From the NCBI GenBank assembly GCA_963995525.1, contig OZ023211.1, forward strand, positions 56,409,971 through 56,473,970: DNA of 64,000 bases. The letters are read 5' to 3'. A program made the position numbers and the translations under genes. The notes beneath the pieces are model-generated. The model worked only from the letters and a program-made list of their open reading frames with translations. It did not search any database and had not been told where the DNA came from. Source of the stretch: Escarpia spicata. Taxonomy: Eukaryota; Annelida; Polychaeta; Sabellida; Siboglinidae. This document shows positions 10,249 through 22,500 of the stretch, piece by piece. Position 1 is the stretch's first letter; the number at the start of each line of letters is the position of its first letter.

Positions 10249-12597
10249 GCGACCCCTGTTTGTGTCTGACACTCTCCCTGTGTCAGTGTATGTCTGTGGT
10301 ACTTCCATATCTCACCTACTTCTGTGAACCATCAGTGACACTGTAATCCCTCCACCATAACAGAGACAACCAAAAGTACCACAGTAGTGTAATCACTGCA
10401 TCAAAGCACTGGTATGTAATTAAAACAAGCAGACATACACAAAACGAAAATTATAAGTAGCCATGTTTAATTACTGCATTCAGAATTCACCAGCTCGTGT
10501 ATACAACATCTACATTATAAGCACAACCCACTGCCTTGGTCTTCCAAGATTGTACGAATATTCATGTTATGTGACAGCAACATGAACAGTGTTTCAACGA
10601 AGATACAATCCCTGCAGGAATTAATCTACCTTCAAATCAACATCATTGGTTTCTCCATAGTAAGCATCAGGGTCCTTCTGTTGGTCATTCGGCCAGAACT
10701 GTTTCATAAATTAATATTTACATAATGGTCAGGTTTGACCTAATCCATGGCTAGAAATATTACAAACATATACACTACTTGTCTTCCTACCAATACGGAG
10801 AAACAAATATCTACATTGATAATTATATAAAGTTTACTACTAACTTCACACAACGATTATTAATCTACTGTACACTGTACATTCTTTGGCAACCCCATAT
10901 TTATGGTTACGTTTCGTTTTTGACGTCAAAATCGAAGTAACATAAGGTAATTAGTTCCCCTGATCCATTTTCGCTGGTAGTGCTTACGCAAACAAATGCA
11001 TTATTTGTGCAAACCTATGAGAATATAATTCCTCTTGAGAGAGTGTTGGGTGTATCACAGTGTAATCATCACTATCCCTGGCATATATCCCACACAACAT
11101 ACACAAGTTCCCTGAATCAGTTGTACTTTGGCCCACTTGCTGTTGCCGTTGGTCTTCAGGAACCAAGCACGTGCGCCCAACTTCAAAGCAATTATAGAAA
11201 ATACTTGTCCAGCCGTCCCCATGAGCCTGCGGTGTTACTACGAATGACCCACATCCCAAAAGTGCATCATACGACTTGTTAACGCATGCAGCCGACTCAT
11301 TCCGATAGGTCGATACACCCGGGATGTACTTTACAGTCCCTAGCACATGAGGATGGAGAAGACTGAACGCATAAGCTTCTATAAATAGACAGTGATCTTT
11401 GAACTGTGGGACTGTACTCACTATGGGAAGCAAAAGTTCTAATGCTGCGTTCCAATGGGCTCATTGATATCGTAAACACGACTTGGCAAACTCAAAATTT
11501 CACAAGCACCCCAAGTTTTTGACTGGTAAATTTAAGCAGCAAGTATCCTAGATGTTACAAAGTCGTATTCATGATATACACGAGCCCAATTGAATGCAGC
11601 ATTACTGTACCTCGCAACGATGTCGGTGTAAAATTGCAACATAAAACAATCATGCAAAGCAGGCAGAGCGACAGAAGGGATCAGCAGGTAATTACCATCT
11701 GACAGCCTTAACAATTATTTACGATGTATAATAATATATATAATCTTGTATTTTGACATCGACAACCAGACATAATGGGACCCACGCCCAGCCCAGGGAA
11801 CCTGGAACCAGGGAAGTTTAGGGATGGTGCTGCAATTATTTAACATTTGGGAAAATTTTGAAATCTTATTTTGACCATTTAAAAAATTACTCTATAAATA
11901 ATAGGGAGCAACTGATTATTGCAATCACTGAAAATACAGTATGCGACTATCTAGAAATGACACAAGCAAGGAGGGGTTGGGGTTAATAGTAATTGCATAC
12001 AATGTGTGTACACAGGAGACGAGTCAAAGTTACTTTGTAGTCTATGCAGGTAAACTGCGTATAGGACTGGGTGTGTCTGGGGGTATCAGGCCTAATGCAT
12101 ACAGAGTATGTACAGAGACAGGGCGTTTCTGTGACTTCATGTGTACATAATGTCTAGACAATCATACATCTGAGTAAAATAAGGTTGCTTATCCGTTGTG
12201 TAAGCCTGGTACAGGGTAGTAAGGCAGACAAGCAGGTGTCACTCAGGCAGGCGAAGCAGGTTGTTAAAGCAAGCAGTAAGCACATGTCATCTCCAGTTGC
12301 TTCATGGCAACTGCGTGCACGTGCACACGCATGCATGCGTGCGTTCCATTGTTTACTCCTTGGGTGCAGAGCAAGGAGTCAGAAGGGTTAGGACAGCAGT
12401 GCATGCTGGGTATTCAGTGCTGACATCTGGAACCACAAAGAGACTCATGAGAAGGGAAGGTGGATATGATGGGATGTTGAGGTAGGCTTGATGGTATGCA
12501 TATAAAATGCCTTCGAAAACTGAAATTTCATGGAAAGGTAAGAAGGCAAGAAATCTTAGTAAATGCTGCAAACTCTTCACATCTTCCACATCATAAA
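10249..12597. other. Intergenic DNA between convergent genes
   Basis: No recognisable gene. The 149-aa and 100-aa open frames at 10984-11433 (-) and 10980-11282 (+) overlap on opposite strands and resemble no family I know. The composition is mixed and no repeats stand out. Confidence 0.4.
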
Positions 12598-12626
12598 TTT
12601 ATTGTAAATTTAACATTACATTTATT
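12598..12626 (-). promoter_or_regulatory. Candidate poly(A) signals of the PLEKHG-like gene
   Basis: Two AATAAA hexamers on the minus strand, at 12621-12626 and 12598-12603. They are about 680-700 nt past the stop codon and are the first canonical ones I noted. They imply a 3' UTR of about 0.7 kb. Usage is not provable from sequence. Confidence 0.4.
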
Positions 12627-13306
12627 GTAAAATAATTAATTCAAACAGTGCTATAAAATAACTTAACCTTTTTCTATACAAGTATTGTGATATATTGATT
12701 CAGTCTGACAACATTGAAGAATAATTGAGTAAATAAATAGTTCTTCACATGTAGACATGCTATTCAATAGCTTGTGTATTTGGCACCGTCTGTTGTAAGT
12801 AGTAAACAGCAATCCTTAAAACCTCTAGAAGGCAACTACCGGTCCTCAAATTAAGCACAAGAATTTCTTCATGATAGGAAAAAGATAGAAAGAAGCAGTG
12901 ATATGTTAGCTGCAATGCTTAAAATATCCTATTCTAATGCAAATAAACTGCAGTTAAACGCAATCAATTTTTTACTTTAACCGAAAACTGTAGATCTGTT
13001 CCCATCACCACTTCTCCACTCATGCAAGAGTTTGTCACCACAGAACCACTGCAAAGGCACAAACGGTAGCAGAAACTTGAAGGCACACGTGTATCCATCA
13101 CTAGGTTTTTACATATCCGAGTAAGTAAATGCTCTTCCAAATGTTTTGTACAAAACGTGGCATTCATAAGCCATGTGATGTAATTATATAGATATATATA
13201 TATATAAAATGCATTATCATAAATATTATACAGTTTCTCTCAAATAATAATCATCTGGAAAAAATAATTGGAATTGTTCTGCTGAAGCGAAGCAGTCTAC
13301 TGAAAA

Positions 13307-16300
13307 TTATGAAGCAGGTTCATCCCCCTGCAACTGTTTCACCATGAATCGCACCCACCCCCTCCGTGCTGGTGACATCGGCATCTTCGGCTGCTCGTCA
13401 CTCCCTGGGCTGTCACCAGGTGGCCACTCCGCGTGCAGCTGTCCACAGGTTGTGGCATCCTCGGGTGTCGATGCAGCCTTATGTATGTTAACAGTGAGCG
13501 TGGCTTTGCACGGCACTGGCGACTGCGGCTCTGTCGTGGCTGGTCGTTGATCTTTGTCTAATGACATAGTCGACTGTGGCTCTTTTTCCAGTTGTGACTC
13601 TGGAGATTGTAGCATCGGGGTCCTGTCTTTGGACTGTGGTGATGGTGACCGTACCACTTTGGCTCTGTCCGACCCTGGACCATCATGGGATGTCACTTTA
13701 GGCATTGGTGTAGGTGACCATGGCCATCCGACCTTCTTTTTGGCCAGGGGAGTAGGTGACCACGGGAACTGGGTCGGTGACATTGGTGACAATGGAGCCT
13801 TGGTGATCGACTCTAATAACACTGGTGACGTTGCAGTGTCGTCAACTGGTGTCAGTGATGCGTCACTGTCCTGACTCTTGATGCGTTGACGCGGTGGCCA
13901 TTCCTCCGTGAAGTGTTTGTCGCTGATGGATGCACTGTCCTGACGCATGCGTGTCAGACTGGCACAGTGTACCAGTTCTCTTGACACACTCGGTGTTGAT
14001 GTCTTAAATGGTGACATGCAGGCGTCGACGTCGGGCGATGGTGATTTCGACTGCTCAGTGCTGTTGCTATCCTCCATGCTACGCACAATTTCTTGGAATG
14101 CCGGAGCCTTCTGGATGAGTTTCTGTCTTGTCTTCGCCTGTGAGGTCGACACACTGTTGTACTTCTCATGAATCGACTTCACGGCATCTGATAACACCGG
14201 TGGCTTGCTTTGTGCGACATTGCCGGCGTCAGTGGTGCTACCATTTACATTTAAACTAGCACTCACCAAACTCGTTCTGTTGTCATGTTCAGTTTCATTG
14301 TTACCGACACAGTCTGCAGAATCCTTCAGTGTGGCGTCCTTGTCATCATCAGTGGCGCTATCATTGACACACTGAGTGGTGCCATTGTCTTTGTTGGCAC
14401 TGCTGTCATTGAAGGGTGTGTCACCAGTGTCAATGATGATCGTGTCACCAGCACAGAGCAAGATCCCATCGTCACTATAGACGGCCGAGTCACGGAATAC
14501 AGCTTCGTCACTGTGATGACTTGTGGCATCCATCTCTAACTCTTCAGCAAACCTGCGCTCATAATAACTCTCTAATGACGGTGCGTTGCTGACTGTATCA
14601 ACACTGTCAAGTATGTTCCTCGAGCCGATCTCAAGCTGTTTGAACGTTTCATCTGAGAAGTCATCGATGGTCACCTCAGGAGCGTCTCCGCAGATGTCTT
14701 TTTGCGATGAACACAAAATATCTGTGTCGACACACCCAGAATCGTAAGCTAGGCGGCGACCATCTTTCGTATTGTTCATCGCCCTGGTTGCGACTGCAGT
14801 GACATCTGGTGTTGGTTGACTAGTGTGTGTGATGCTTGCCTCTGTATCGCCGTCGTTGGAGGTTGATATTTTATCGGCGAGATATGAGAAATCCGGCTGC
14901 ATGCGCCGTGGCAGCGTGTGGTTGGTCAACGAGCAGGGTCGTGCCGTGGCGAAGCGTGCACCGATCGCGGGACTCCCTAGGGTCGTCTCCTTCAGTAGAC
15001 TCATCAGTTCGTTTGACGTATCCACTCGTTTGCGATCCGTGGCCGGGATGATGATGGCGCTGCCTCCGAAGCGATTCTTCTTTCGCTCTCTCTCGCTATA
15101 CGTCCTCTTCAGCTGGTGCACCAACTTATTTTGTCTCCGCCGTTCCTTCTCCTTTGTTTCCCGCGGAGGTGACTGCTGACTGATGCGGTCAATGGCGCTC
15201 GCTGACCGCGCCCGCTTTATGTGGCTGTGAGCGGCGGCCTGACGTCGGGTTAGTCTTGACCGGAGGTTCCCGACAGCATTGCGAAGCGAATCAACGAGGG
15301 AGTCAGTGGATGTGGTGGAACACGGACTGGACAGCGATGGACTGACTGGAGATATGACCGCATGTTGTGTCGCATCGCTGAAGCTACTCGACCGATCCGT
15401 GCTGAACCGTTTCATGTTCGACGTCACATACTTCGGGATATACCCCTCCCCTTGGGGTGATGATTCCGTCCCGATCGCCCCAGACTTCCGCTCGCTACAC
15501 GTGCAATGGACAGGTGGCACCCCATTGAGGGCACCCTTTGAGTTATCCATGCAGAACCCACAGAGTTCTCTGTCGGATTCCGGAGTTGTGTCTGTCTTAG
15601 ATGGAGTTGTCTGCGGGGTTAAACTGCCACCCTGATCCGTTTGTTTCCTGGTTTCTTGTCTCTCAACACCGGTAGAATTTTGCGGCAACACATCCATGTT
15701 AATCCTTGATACCCGTGGCGAACCAAGCACACTGATCACGGCAGAGCAACTGCACTTGCCGTACAACGCTGCACTTTCGATGCAGTCACTCAGGGATGTA
15801 CACGAGTTTGCGCAAAACAGGAGTCCACTCCCGAAGTCACGTGATGGACTGACAGATGAACGACAGGGACTGCGACAAGGGCTCCGGGCCCGCTCTGCCC
15901 TGTACTGCTGGCAGTAGAGTGGTTCTGTCATCGGAACCCACGGGTCACTGCCTTGGTGGGAAGACCGAGACAACAGCACTGGGGAGGAACAACTGGTCGC
16001 CAAGACATGACTGATCGATGTCTCGCCAGCCCCACCCCTGAGGGGGGAAGAAGAAGAGGTTGTTTTGTGCTCGTTTCTGTCACATCCCCCCTCATCATTG
16101 TCAAAAGTGGGGCTGCTCGAAATGTGACCACCTTCTCGAGACGAATGCGTGCCTTTCTGACTGCTGTTGCTGGAATGCTCACAATCTCCCTCCACACGAG
16201 TCCTTGAGACATCACCAGATATGAACTGTTCTGGACGTTGCACCGTTGCGTTTCTCCGATGTCGCGGCTTCATCTGCGAGTCGATTCGATTAATCGGTTC

Positions 16301-16510
16301 GGTCGCCTTTTTTAAACTCTCTCGTCTCCAAATCGGCGATACTGTTTCGATTTCCGATGCCGAATCCTCGCTGTCCGCTTCAAGAGTGAGAGAGTTGTTG
16401 GAATGGTTGCGTGGAGTATCAGTGCTGGTGTTGGTGTCGACCCCAGAGCACTCCGTACTGGAGTCGTCTATGCTCTGTAGGCTGTCCTGCTCCTCCAGTA
16501 TTCCTCCAGT
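13307..16510 (-). CDS. PLEKHG-like exon K: long C-terminal exon
   Basis: A 3204-nt terminal exon (1067 aa plus TAA) after the acceptor tctgttgtag|ACT; upstream the frame is closed by a TAG at the acceptor itself. It is rich in Ser, Thr, Asp and Pro and probably disordered. Recognisable pieces: TVSPIWRRESLKKATEP near the start, GYIPKYVTSNMKRFS (compare YIPKGLVRNSISRFN in vertebrates), a basic helix KEKERRRQNKLVHQLKRTYS, a second helix IHEKYNSVSTSQAKTRQKLI ending FQEIVRSME, and near the C-terminus two copies of a W-S-P-T-P motif (QFPWSPTPLAKKK and WPWSPTPMPK). It is much more GC- and CpG-rich than the introns. All opposite-strand frames here are shadows. Confidence 0.92.
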   Translation of the reverse strand, partial: TGGILEEQDSLQSIDDSSTECSGVDTNTSTDTPRNHSNNSLTLEADSEDSASEIETVSPIWRRESLKKATEPINRIDSQMKPRHRRNATVQRPEQFISGDVSRTRVEGDCEHSSNSSQKGTHSSREGGHISSSPTFDNDEGGCDRNEHKTTSSSSPLRGGAGETSISHVLATSCSSPVLLSRSSHQGSDPWVPMTEPLYCQQYRAERARSPCRSPCRSSVSPSRDFGSGLLFCANSCTSLSDCIESAALYGKCSCSAVISVLGSPRVSRINMDVLPQNSTGVERQETRKQTDQGGSLTPQTTPSKTDTTPESDRELCGFCMDNSKGALNGVPPVHCTCSERKSGAIGTESSPQGEGYIPKYVTSNMKRFSTDRSSSFSDATQHAVISPVSPSLSSPCSTTSTDSLVDSLRNAVGNLRSRLTRRQAAAHSHIKRARSASAIDRISQQSPPRETKEKERRRQNKLVHQLKRTYSERERKKNRFGGSAIIIPATDRKRVDTSNELMSLLKETTLGSPAIGARFATARPCSLTNHTLPRRMQPDFSYLADKISTSNDGDTEASITHTSQPTPDVTAVATRAMNNTKDGRRLAYDSGCVDTDILCSSQKDICGDAPEVTIDDFSDETFKQLEIGSRNILDSVDTVSNAPSLESYYERRFAEELEMDATSHHSDEAVFRDSAVYSDDGILLCAGDTIIIDTGDTPFNDSSANKDNGTTQCVNDSATDDDKDATLKDSADCVGNNETEHDNRTSLVSASLNVNGSTTDAGNVAQSKPPVLSDAVKSIHEKYNSVSTSQAKTRQKLIQKAPAFQEIVRSMEDSNSTEQSKSPSPDVDACMSPFKTSTPSVSRELVHCASLTRMRQDSASISDKHFTEEWPPRQRIKSQDSDASLTPVDDTATSPVLLESITKAPLSPMSPTQFPWSPTPLAKKKVGWPWSPTPMPKVTSHDGPGSDRAKVVRSPSPQSKDRTPMLQSPESQLEKEPQSTMSLDKDQRPATTEPQSPVPCKATLTVNIHKAASTPEDATTCGQLHAEWPPGDSPGSDEQPKMPMSPARRGWVRFMVKQLQGDEPAS

Positions 16511-19500
16511 CTACAACAGACGCCATCATCAGTGTCACACCTGACATCACCACAACTTACAAATGACAAGTTTCATAAAAGCAATACATGTTCCTACAAT
16601 TCTTTCAAATACTGTATATTATATACTACGGTCACCTGAATAGTTAGGTGACTTTATTAGCGGGACTAATTTAATATATTTTACTGTTATGGAAATAATT
16701 TGTGACTGCCCCAGGCTGACCTTAACTGCAAGGTGGCTGTATTACCAGGGTGACCGTGAAGCAAGGTTTCACTGTAACGCACACAGTAAACAAATAACAT
16801 CTCAGAAGGGTGGGATCCATGTAGATAAAAAGGGTTGGACTCTCGATAAGCCAAAAGGCTTCCTTGTCCACCCGCCATCTAGAGTTAATTCTCTGGGTGG
16901 CAATCTTGTTAAATTAATAGATGTAAGCTACAAATTCAAACAAAATCGAACAATTGAGCGAATCAGATCTTAATATGAAGAGAATTAACCAGAAATAATG
17001 CAAAAGTAACAGTAAGTTGTTATCTAGATGGTACTGCTTAAAACGCTTTACACTTCACTCCCTGGCAGACCTGTTCAATCAAACGATGTCCTGACTTCTC
17101 TGGGAAGCATTCAGCCATGTTGCAATTACTGTGCACACCATTCAGACACAAATATCCATCACTATTTATTGCCAGGTACTCATTCATAAAGCTGGGTGAA
17201 CTTGAGCAACATGGCGTGAACGAACAAATGCCCATCGATAAATGTAAAATTATTCGAAAAACACGAGAGAAGAATTTGAGGAAATTATTGAGCCTAAATA
17301 GTGACATAAATGTAGTTGACTCAAGTTGTCCTTACCCCTGCGGTGTCCATCAAGCGAGACTTGATAGGAGAAGCGAAGTTTGGTGGGGTGATGTCAGAGC
17401 GCCGACGTACAGGGGGAGACTGCAACAGACAGTTTAACACTGTCACATATATTGTATTCGTTCTCTTAAGGTTACAAGCCCCAATTAGTGTAAACGCCCC
17501 TTTTTTGCAGCGTCTGACACTGTGACAGCGACCTCCAATGCCAACTTTGACTGTTGTATCAATCTTTGTGATTTAATTTTGACCAATATCACACTCGATT
17601 CAAAGCTCAGTGAGAACAAATATTGAAAGGTCCACTAAAGTTTAAGACTTTGCAGTGTTCTGATGGATCCTTTTGGTCATATGTGTGCTTTGTTATTATA
17701 CAGATGCACAAATTGCCAGTCACGTCTCCGTGTATCCTGGTAAAACTGCTCAGAGACGCTAAGTGTTAGCAGTGGTAAAATAAAATAGATAATAAATTTA
17801 AAATAAGTTAAAATTTAATTATTATTTCAATAAAAGTCAGATATACACATTGGTATAATTTTCTAACTAACTTCTCCTCCATAAGATAAACTGAACTGAT
17901 CCTAAATTATAGTTTTGTTAGACAGTGAGAAAGAGATACGAAAGCAAAGAAATGATGCTTACCCTTCTGGCAGCTGTAAACACAAACGAGAAACAATGTG
18001 TTATTATAGACCTTACAGACATGTGCACACCATGCAACACACACTACTTCGTACAGACGTCTCACCCACTCCTAAATACAACATAGCTGTCTCATAGCAC
18101 CACGCAACACACACTACTTCATACAGACGTCTCACCCACTCCTAAATACAACATAGCTGTCTCATAGCACCACGCAACACACACTACTTCATACAGACGT
18201 CTCACCCACTCCTAAATACAACATAGCTGTCTCATAGCACCACGCAACACACACTACTTCATACAGACGTCTCACCCACTCCTAAATACAACATAGCTGT
18301 CTCATAGCACCACGCAACACACACTACTTCATACAGACGTCTCACCCACTCCTAAATACAACATAGCTGTCTCGTAGCACCACGCAACACACACTACTTC
18401 GTACAGACGTCTCACCCACTCCTAAATACAACATAGCTGTCTCATAGCACCACGCAACACACACTACTTCATACAGACGTCTCACACATGCCTAAATACA
18501 ACATAGCTGTCTCATAGCACCACGCAACACACACTACTTCGTACAGACGTCTCACCCACTCCTAAATACAACATAGCTGTCTCATAGCACCACGCAACAC
18601 ACACTACTTCATACAGACGTCTCACCCACTCCTAAATACAACATAGCTGTCTCATAGCACCACGCAACACACACTACTTCGTACAGACGTCTCACCCACT
18701 CCTAAATACAACATAGCTGTCTCATAGCACCACGCAACACACACTACTTCATACAGACGTCTCACCCACTCCTAAATACAACATAGCTGTCTCATAGCAC
18801 CACGCAACACACACTACTTCATACAGACGTCTCACACACTCCTAAATACAACATAGCTGTCTGATAGCACCATGCAACACACACTACTTCATACAGACAT
18901 CTCACACACTCCTAAATACAACATAGCTGTCTCATAGCACCAGGTAACACACACTACTTCATACAGACGTCTCACACACTCCTAAATACAACATAGCTGT
19001 CTCATAGCACCACGTAACACACACTACTTCATACAGACGTCTCACACACTCCTAAATACAACATAGCTGTCTCATAGCACCACGCAACACACACTACTTC
19101 ATACAGATGTCTCACCCACTCCTAAATACAACATAGCTGTCTCATAGCACCATGCAACACACACTACTTCATACAGACGTCTCACACACTCCTAAATACA
19201 ACATAGCTGTCTGATAGCACCACGTAACACACACTACTTCATACAGACGTCTCACACACTCCTAAATACAACATAGCTGTCTGATAGCACCACGTAACAC
19301 ACACTACTTCATACAGACGTCTCACACACTCCTAAATACAACATAGCTGTCTCATAGCACCACGCAACACACACTACTTCATACAGACGTCTCACCCACT
19401 CCTAAATACAACATAGCTGTCTCATAGCACCACGCAACACACACTACTTCATACAGACGTCTCACCCACTCCTAAATACAACATAGCTGTCTCATAGCAC

Positions 19501-22500
19501 CACGCAACACACACTACTTCGTACAGACGTCTCACCCACTCCTAAATACAACATAGCTGTCTCATAGCACCACGTAACACACACTACTTCATACAGACGT
19601 CTCACCCACTCCTAAATACAACATAGCTGTCTCATAGCACCACGCAACACACACTACTTCATACAGACGTCTCACCCACTCCTAAATACAACATAGCTGT
19701 CTCATAGCACCACGTAACACACACTACTTCATACAGACGTCTCACCCACTCCTAAATACAACATAGCTGTCTCATAGCACCACGCAACACACACTACTTC
19801 ATACAGACGTCTCACCCACTCCTAAATACAACATAGCTGTCTCATAGCACCACGCAACACACACTACTTCATACAGACGTCTCACACATGCCTAAATACA
19901 ACATAGCTGTCTCATAGCACCACGCAACACACACTACTTCATACAGACGTCTCACCCACTCCTAAATACAACATAGCTGTCTCATAGCACCACGCAACAC
20001 ACACTACTTCATACAGACGTCTCACCCACTCCTAAATACAACATAGCTGTCTCATAGCACCATGCAACACACACTACTTCGTACAGACGTCTCACCCACT
20101 CCTAAATACAACATAGCTGTCTCATAGCACCCTTTCACCAATCACCCTCAAAGAACTTGTATTTTTTTAAAACAACCTAACTTCATTGTAGAATTGATAC
20201 ATCTACATAAATTTGAACCAGTGTATGTTTGACAAAAAGAACCAATAATTGTGTTTTCATCATAAAACAGGTTGTGTTAATGGTCTTTTAGCAAATGTTA
20301 TCATACAAAATTTTACGCACACAACAATTAACGTTTATTTTGAGTCATTTTGAAGTGTTAATTAATCGAATGATACATTACACAGCTTCCTGGTACAGAT
20401 ATTGACAACTGCACTTACCTAATCTTGATTTCAGTAGGCCAAAGTCTAAAAAAGAAAAACCAAACATTATCAGTATGTACCTTTGTTGATTCTACTAAAT
20501 GAAACCCAAACAAAAAGTGGTTATTTGGCCAGATGCAAGACCAGGATGTAATGGCTAAAGTCACTTCTTTTGATCATTTAAACAAACATTTTATAAAACC
20601 AACTGCAGATATTATTTAAACTTCACAGATTACATTTTTGGACACGAAAGAAACAAAGTTGCGACGGACTGAACCAGCTGAGGAAACTGCTTTAATAGAA
20701 TCACAGATAACAGAATCAGAAATTAATTAGAATCACAATTGCGGCTGGTACGGTATGTTCCCCATTCCTGCTATTTTTCATATATTCGCCTAGGTGAATC
20801 GGCCGCTTCAAATTTGATCCACCCCTGTCAACTGGGTATTAAATCACAAGGGTCTATTCTGCATAGAAGCTAAAAATAGCCATTTAGCTCATGTTCCACC
20901 AATTTTGAGATTTTGACAGAAACGTGCATTTTATAATCTTATCTTTCAATGTCAAGTTTACTTTCATTGACAAACAATCCAAAACTAATACAATTTTATG
21001 CATCTCCGAACCCAGAGATTGAAAAACAACAGAAAATATCAATATAAATGACCTCGTTTCTCAAAACGTGGCTTATCTGTAAATTAAAAACTACTGAAAA
21101 TATTTCAACAAATGAAGTGTCATTTTAAAGCATGTGATCTGCGGAATCCAAAAAGGTACGAAACTCGATTTAACAATTTTGCGACTTTACACACACTTTG
21201 CTATGGGAGGCCAGACGTAATCAGATTGCTATGGCCCAATGGGATTCTAAGCAGAGTTGTCTGTACTGATGTGCCATGCAGACACTCGATGTTGTACCTA
21301 GTATCGTGCTGGTGGACTTGCGGCGTCCTGCACGTCGTTTCTCGAGGTATTCTGGTGCGCTGTGCTGGCGAGGAGCCTGCTCTCGAATCTCACATGACTC
21401 ATCTAAATCTACAACCAAAACAACGTTTTTTAAACCACAGCACATTTATTTTTCTACGGATATTTTTTCCTTGACTAAGCATCAATTATTTCAAGCCTAT
21501 CAAGGTGTGGCCGCTGACTACAGGTTTATAAGTTCACAAAATAAATAAACAGAAAAAGGTATAAGAAATAACATGCTTCCAGCGAAGGAAAACACAACAA
21601 TGAACTCTGAACTTATAATAATACAGGTTGATTTCCGAGCCCTTTGCAATTGTTGACTTTCTGCGTGATTAAGCATTCAGAGAATGAAAAAAATAACAAA
21701 CATGATCAATACCCAGTAACTATAACAATATACAGTGTAATAATTAGGGTTATAAAGATTACATCGATGTCTTGATATACTATGAATCACCACAGCCTGC
21801 GATATATTAATAAGCTACATAGCAAATTGATATATTATCAAGATATTTAAAACTCACTGTCCAGTTCACTTTGTATGAACGAACGAATTTGTTTGTATAA
21901 ATTGTTTTAATTAAAAAAAAACAGTAAAAAACTAACTGTATCAGGCTAGCTAACAAGCAGTTATTAATTTTAATTATATGTACATAATTTATATCACATA
22001 GGGAAACGTTAACACTCACATCATATCCTGGATCGCCAGATGCATTTTTTATGGGGTAACAACCCTAGTGTCAATACTCACCTTCCTCCTCACGACTCTT
22101 GCCCAGTTTCATCACCAGCTCCTTCACCTTCTCGGGAATCACCGACTGGAAGTTCTCAAGGATGAGACGCTTTATCTCGCGACACCACTTCCTCTTCTGC
22201 TCAAGGCTGCGGGCCTGAAAGATGACACGATCCACCATAACTACTGTTGGTACTGCAGGGCTTTCAAGACTGCAGAAGGTTGGTACCACACACACAAACA
22301 CATATATATTATATACATATATGAGTGAAACCTCACTTTACGGTCACCTTGGTAATACAGCCACCTCACAATTAAGGTCATCCTAAGACAGTCCCAAATT
22401 ATCTCCATATACAGTAAATTTATAGGAAATAAGTCTCGCTAATGTGGTCACCGCGCTATTCAGGTCACTTTTGTCCAGTCCCAAGGGTGACTTTAATAGT

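Noticed and set aside
8311..10308. A 665-codon open frame and other His/Thr/Arg-rich frames on the - strand
   Set aside because: They are translations of the 40-bp array; the same peptide cycle appears in all frames because the period is not a multiple of three. No splice or start context.
13344..16544. Many + strand frames opposite the last RhoGEF exon
   Set aside because: Shadows of the GC-rich 3.2-kb exon, which has a continuous frame, correct phase and family motifs on the - strand.
18028..20131. CRISPR-like array
   Set aside because: The 70-bp units are contiguous and nearly identical throughout, without unique spacers, in a eukaryotic intron.
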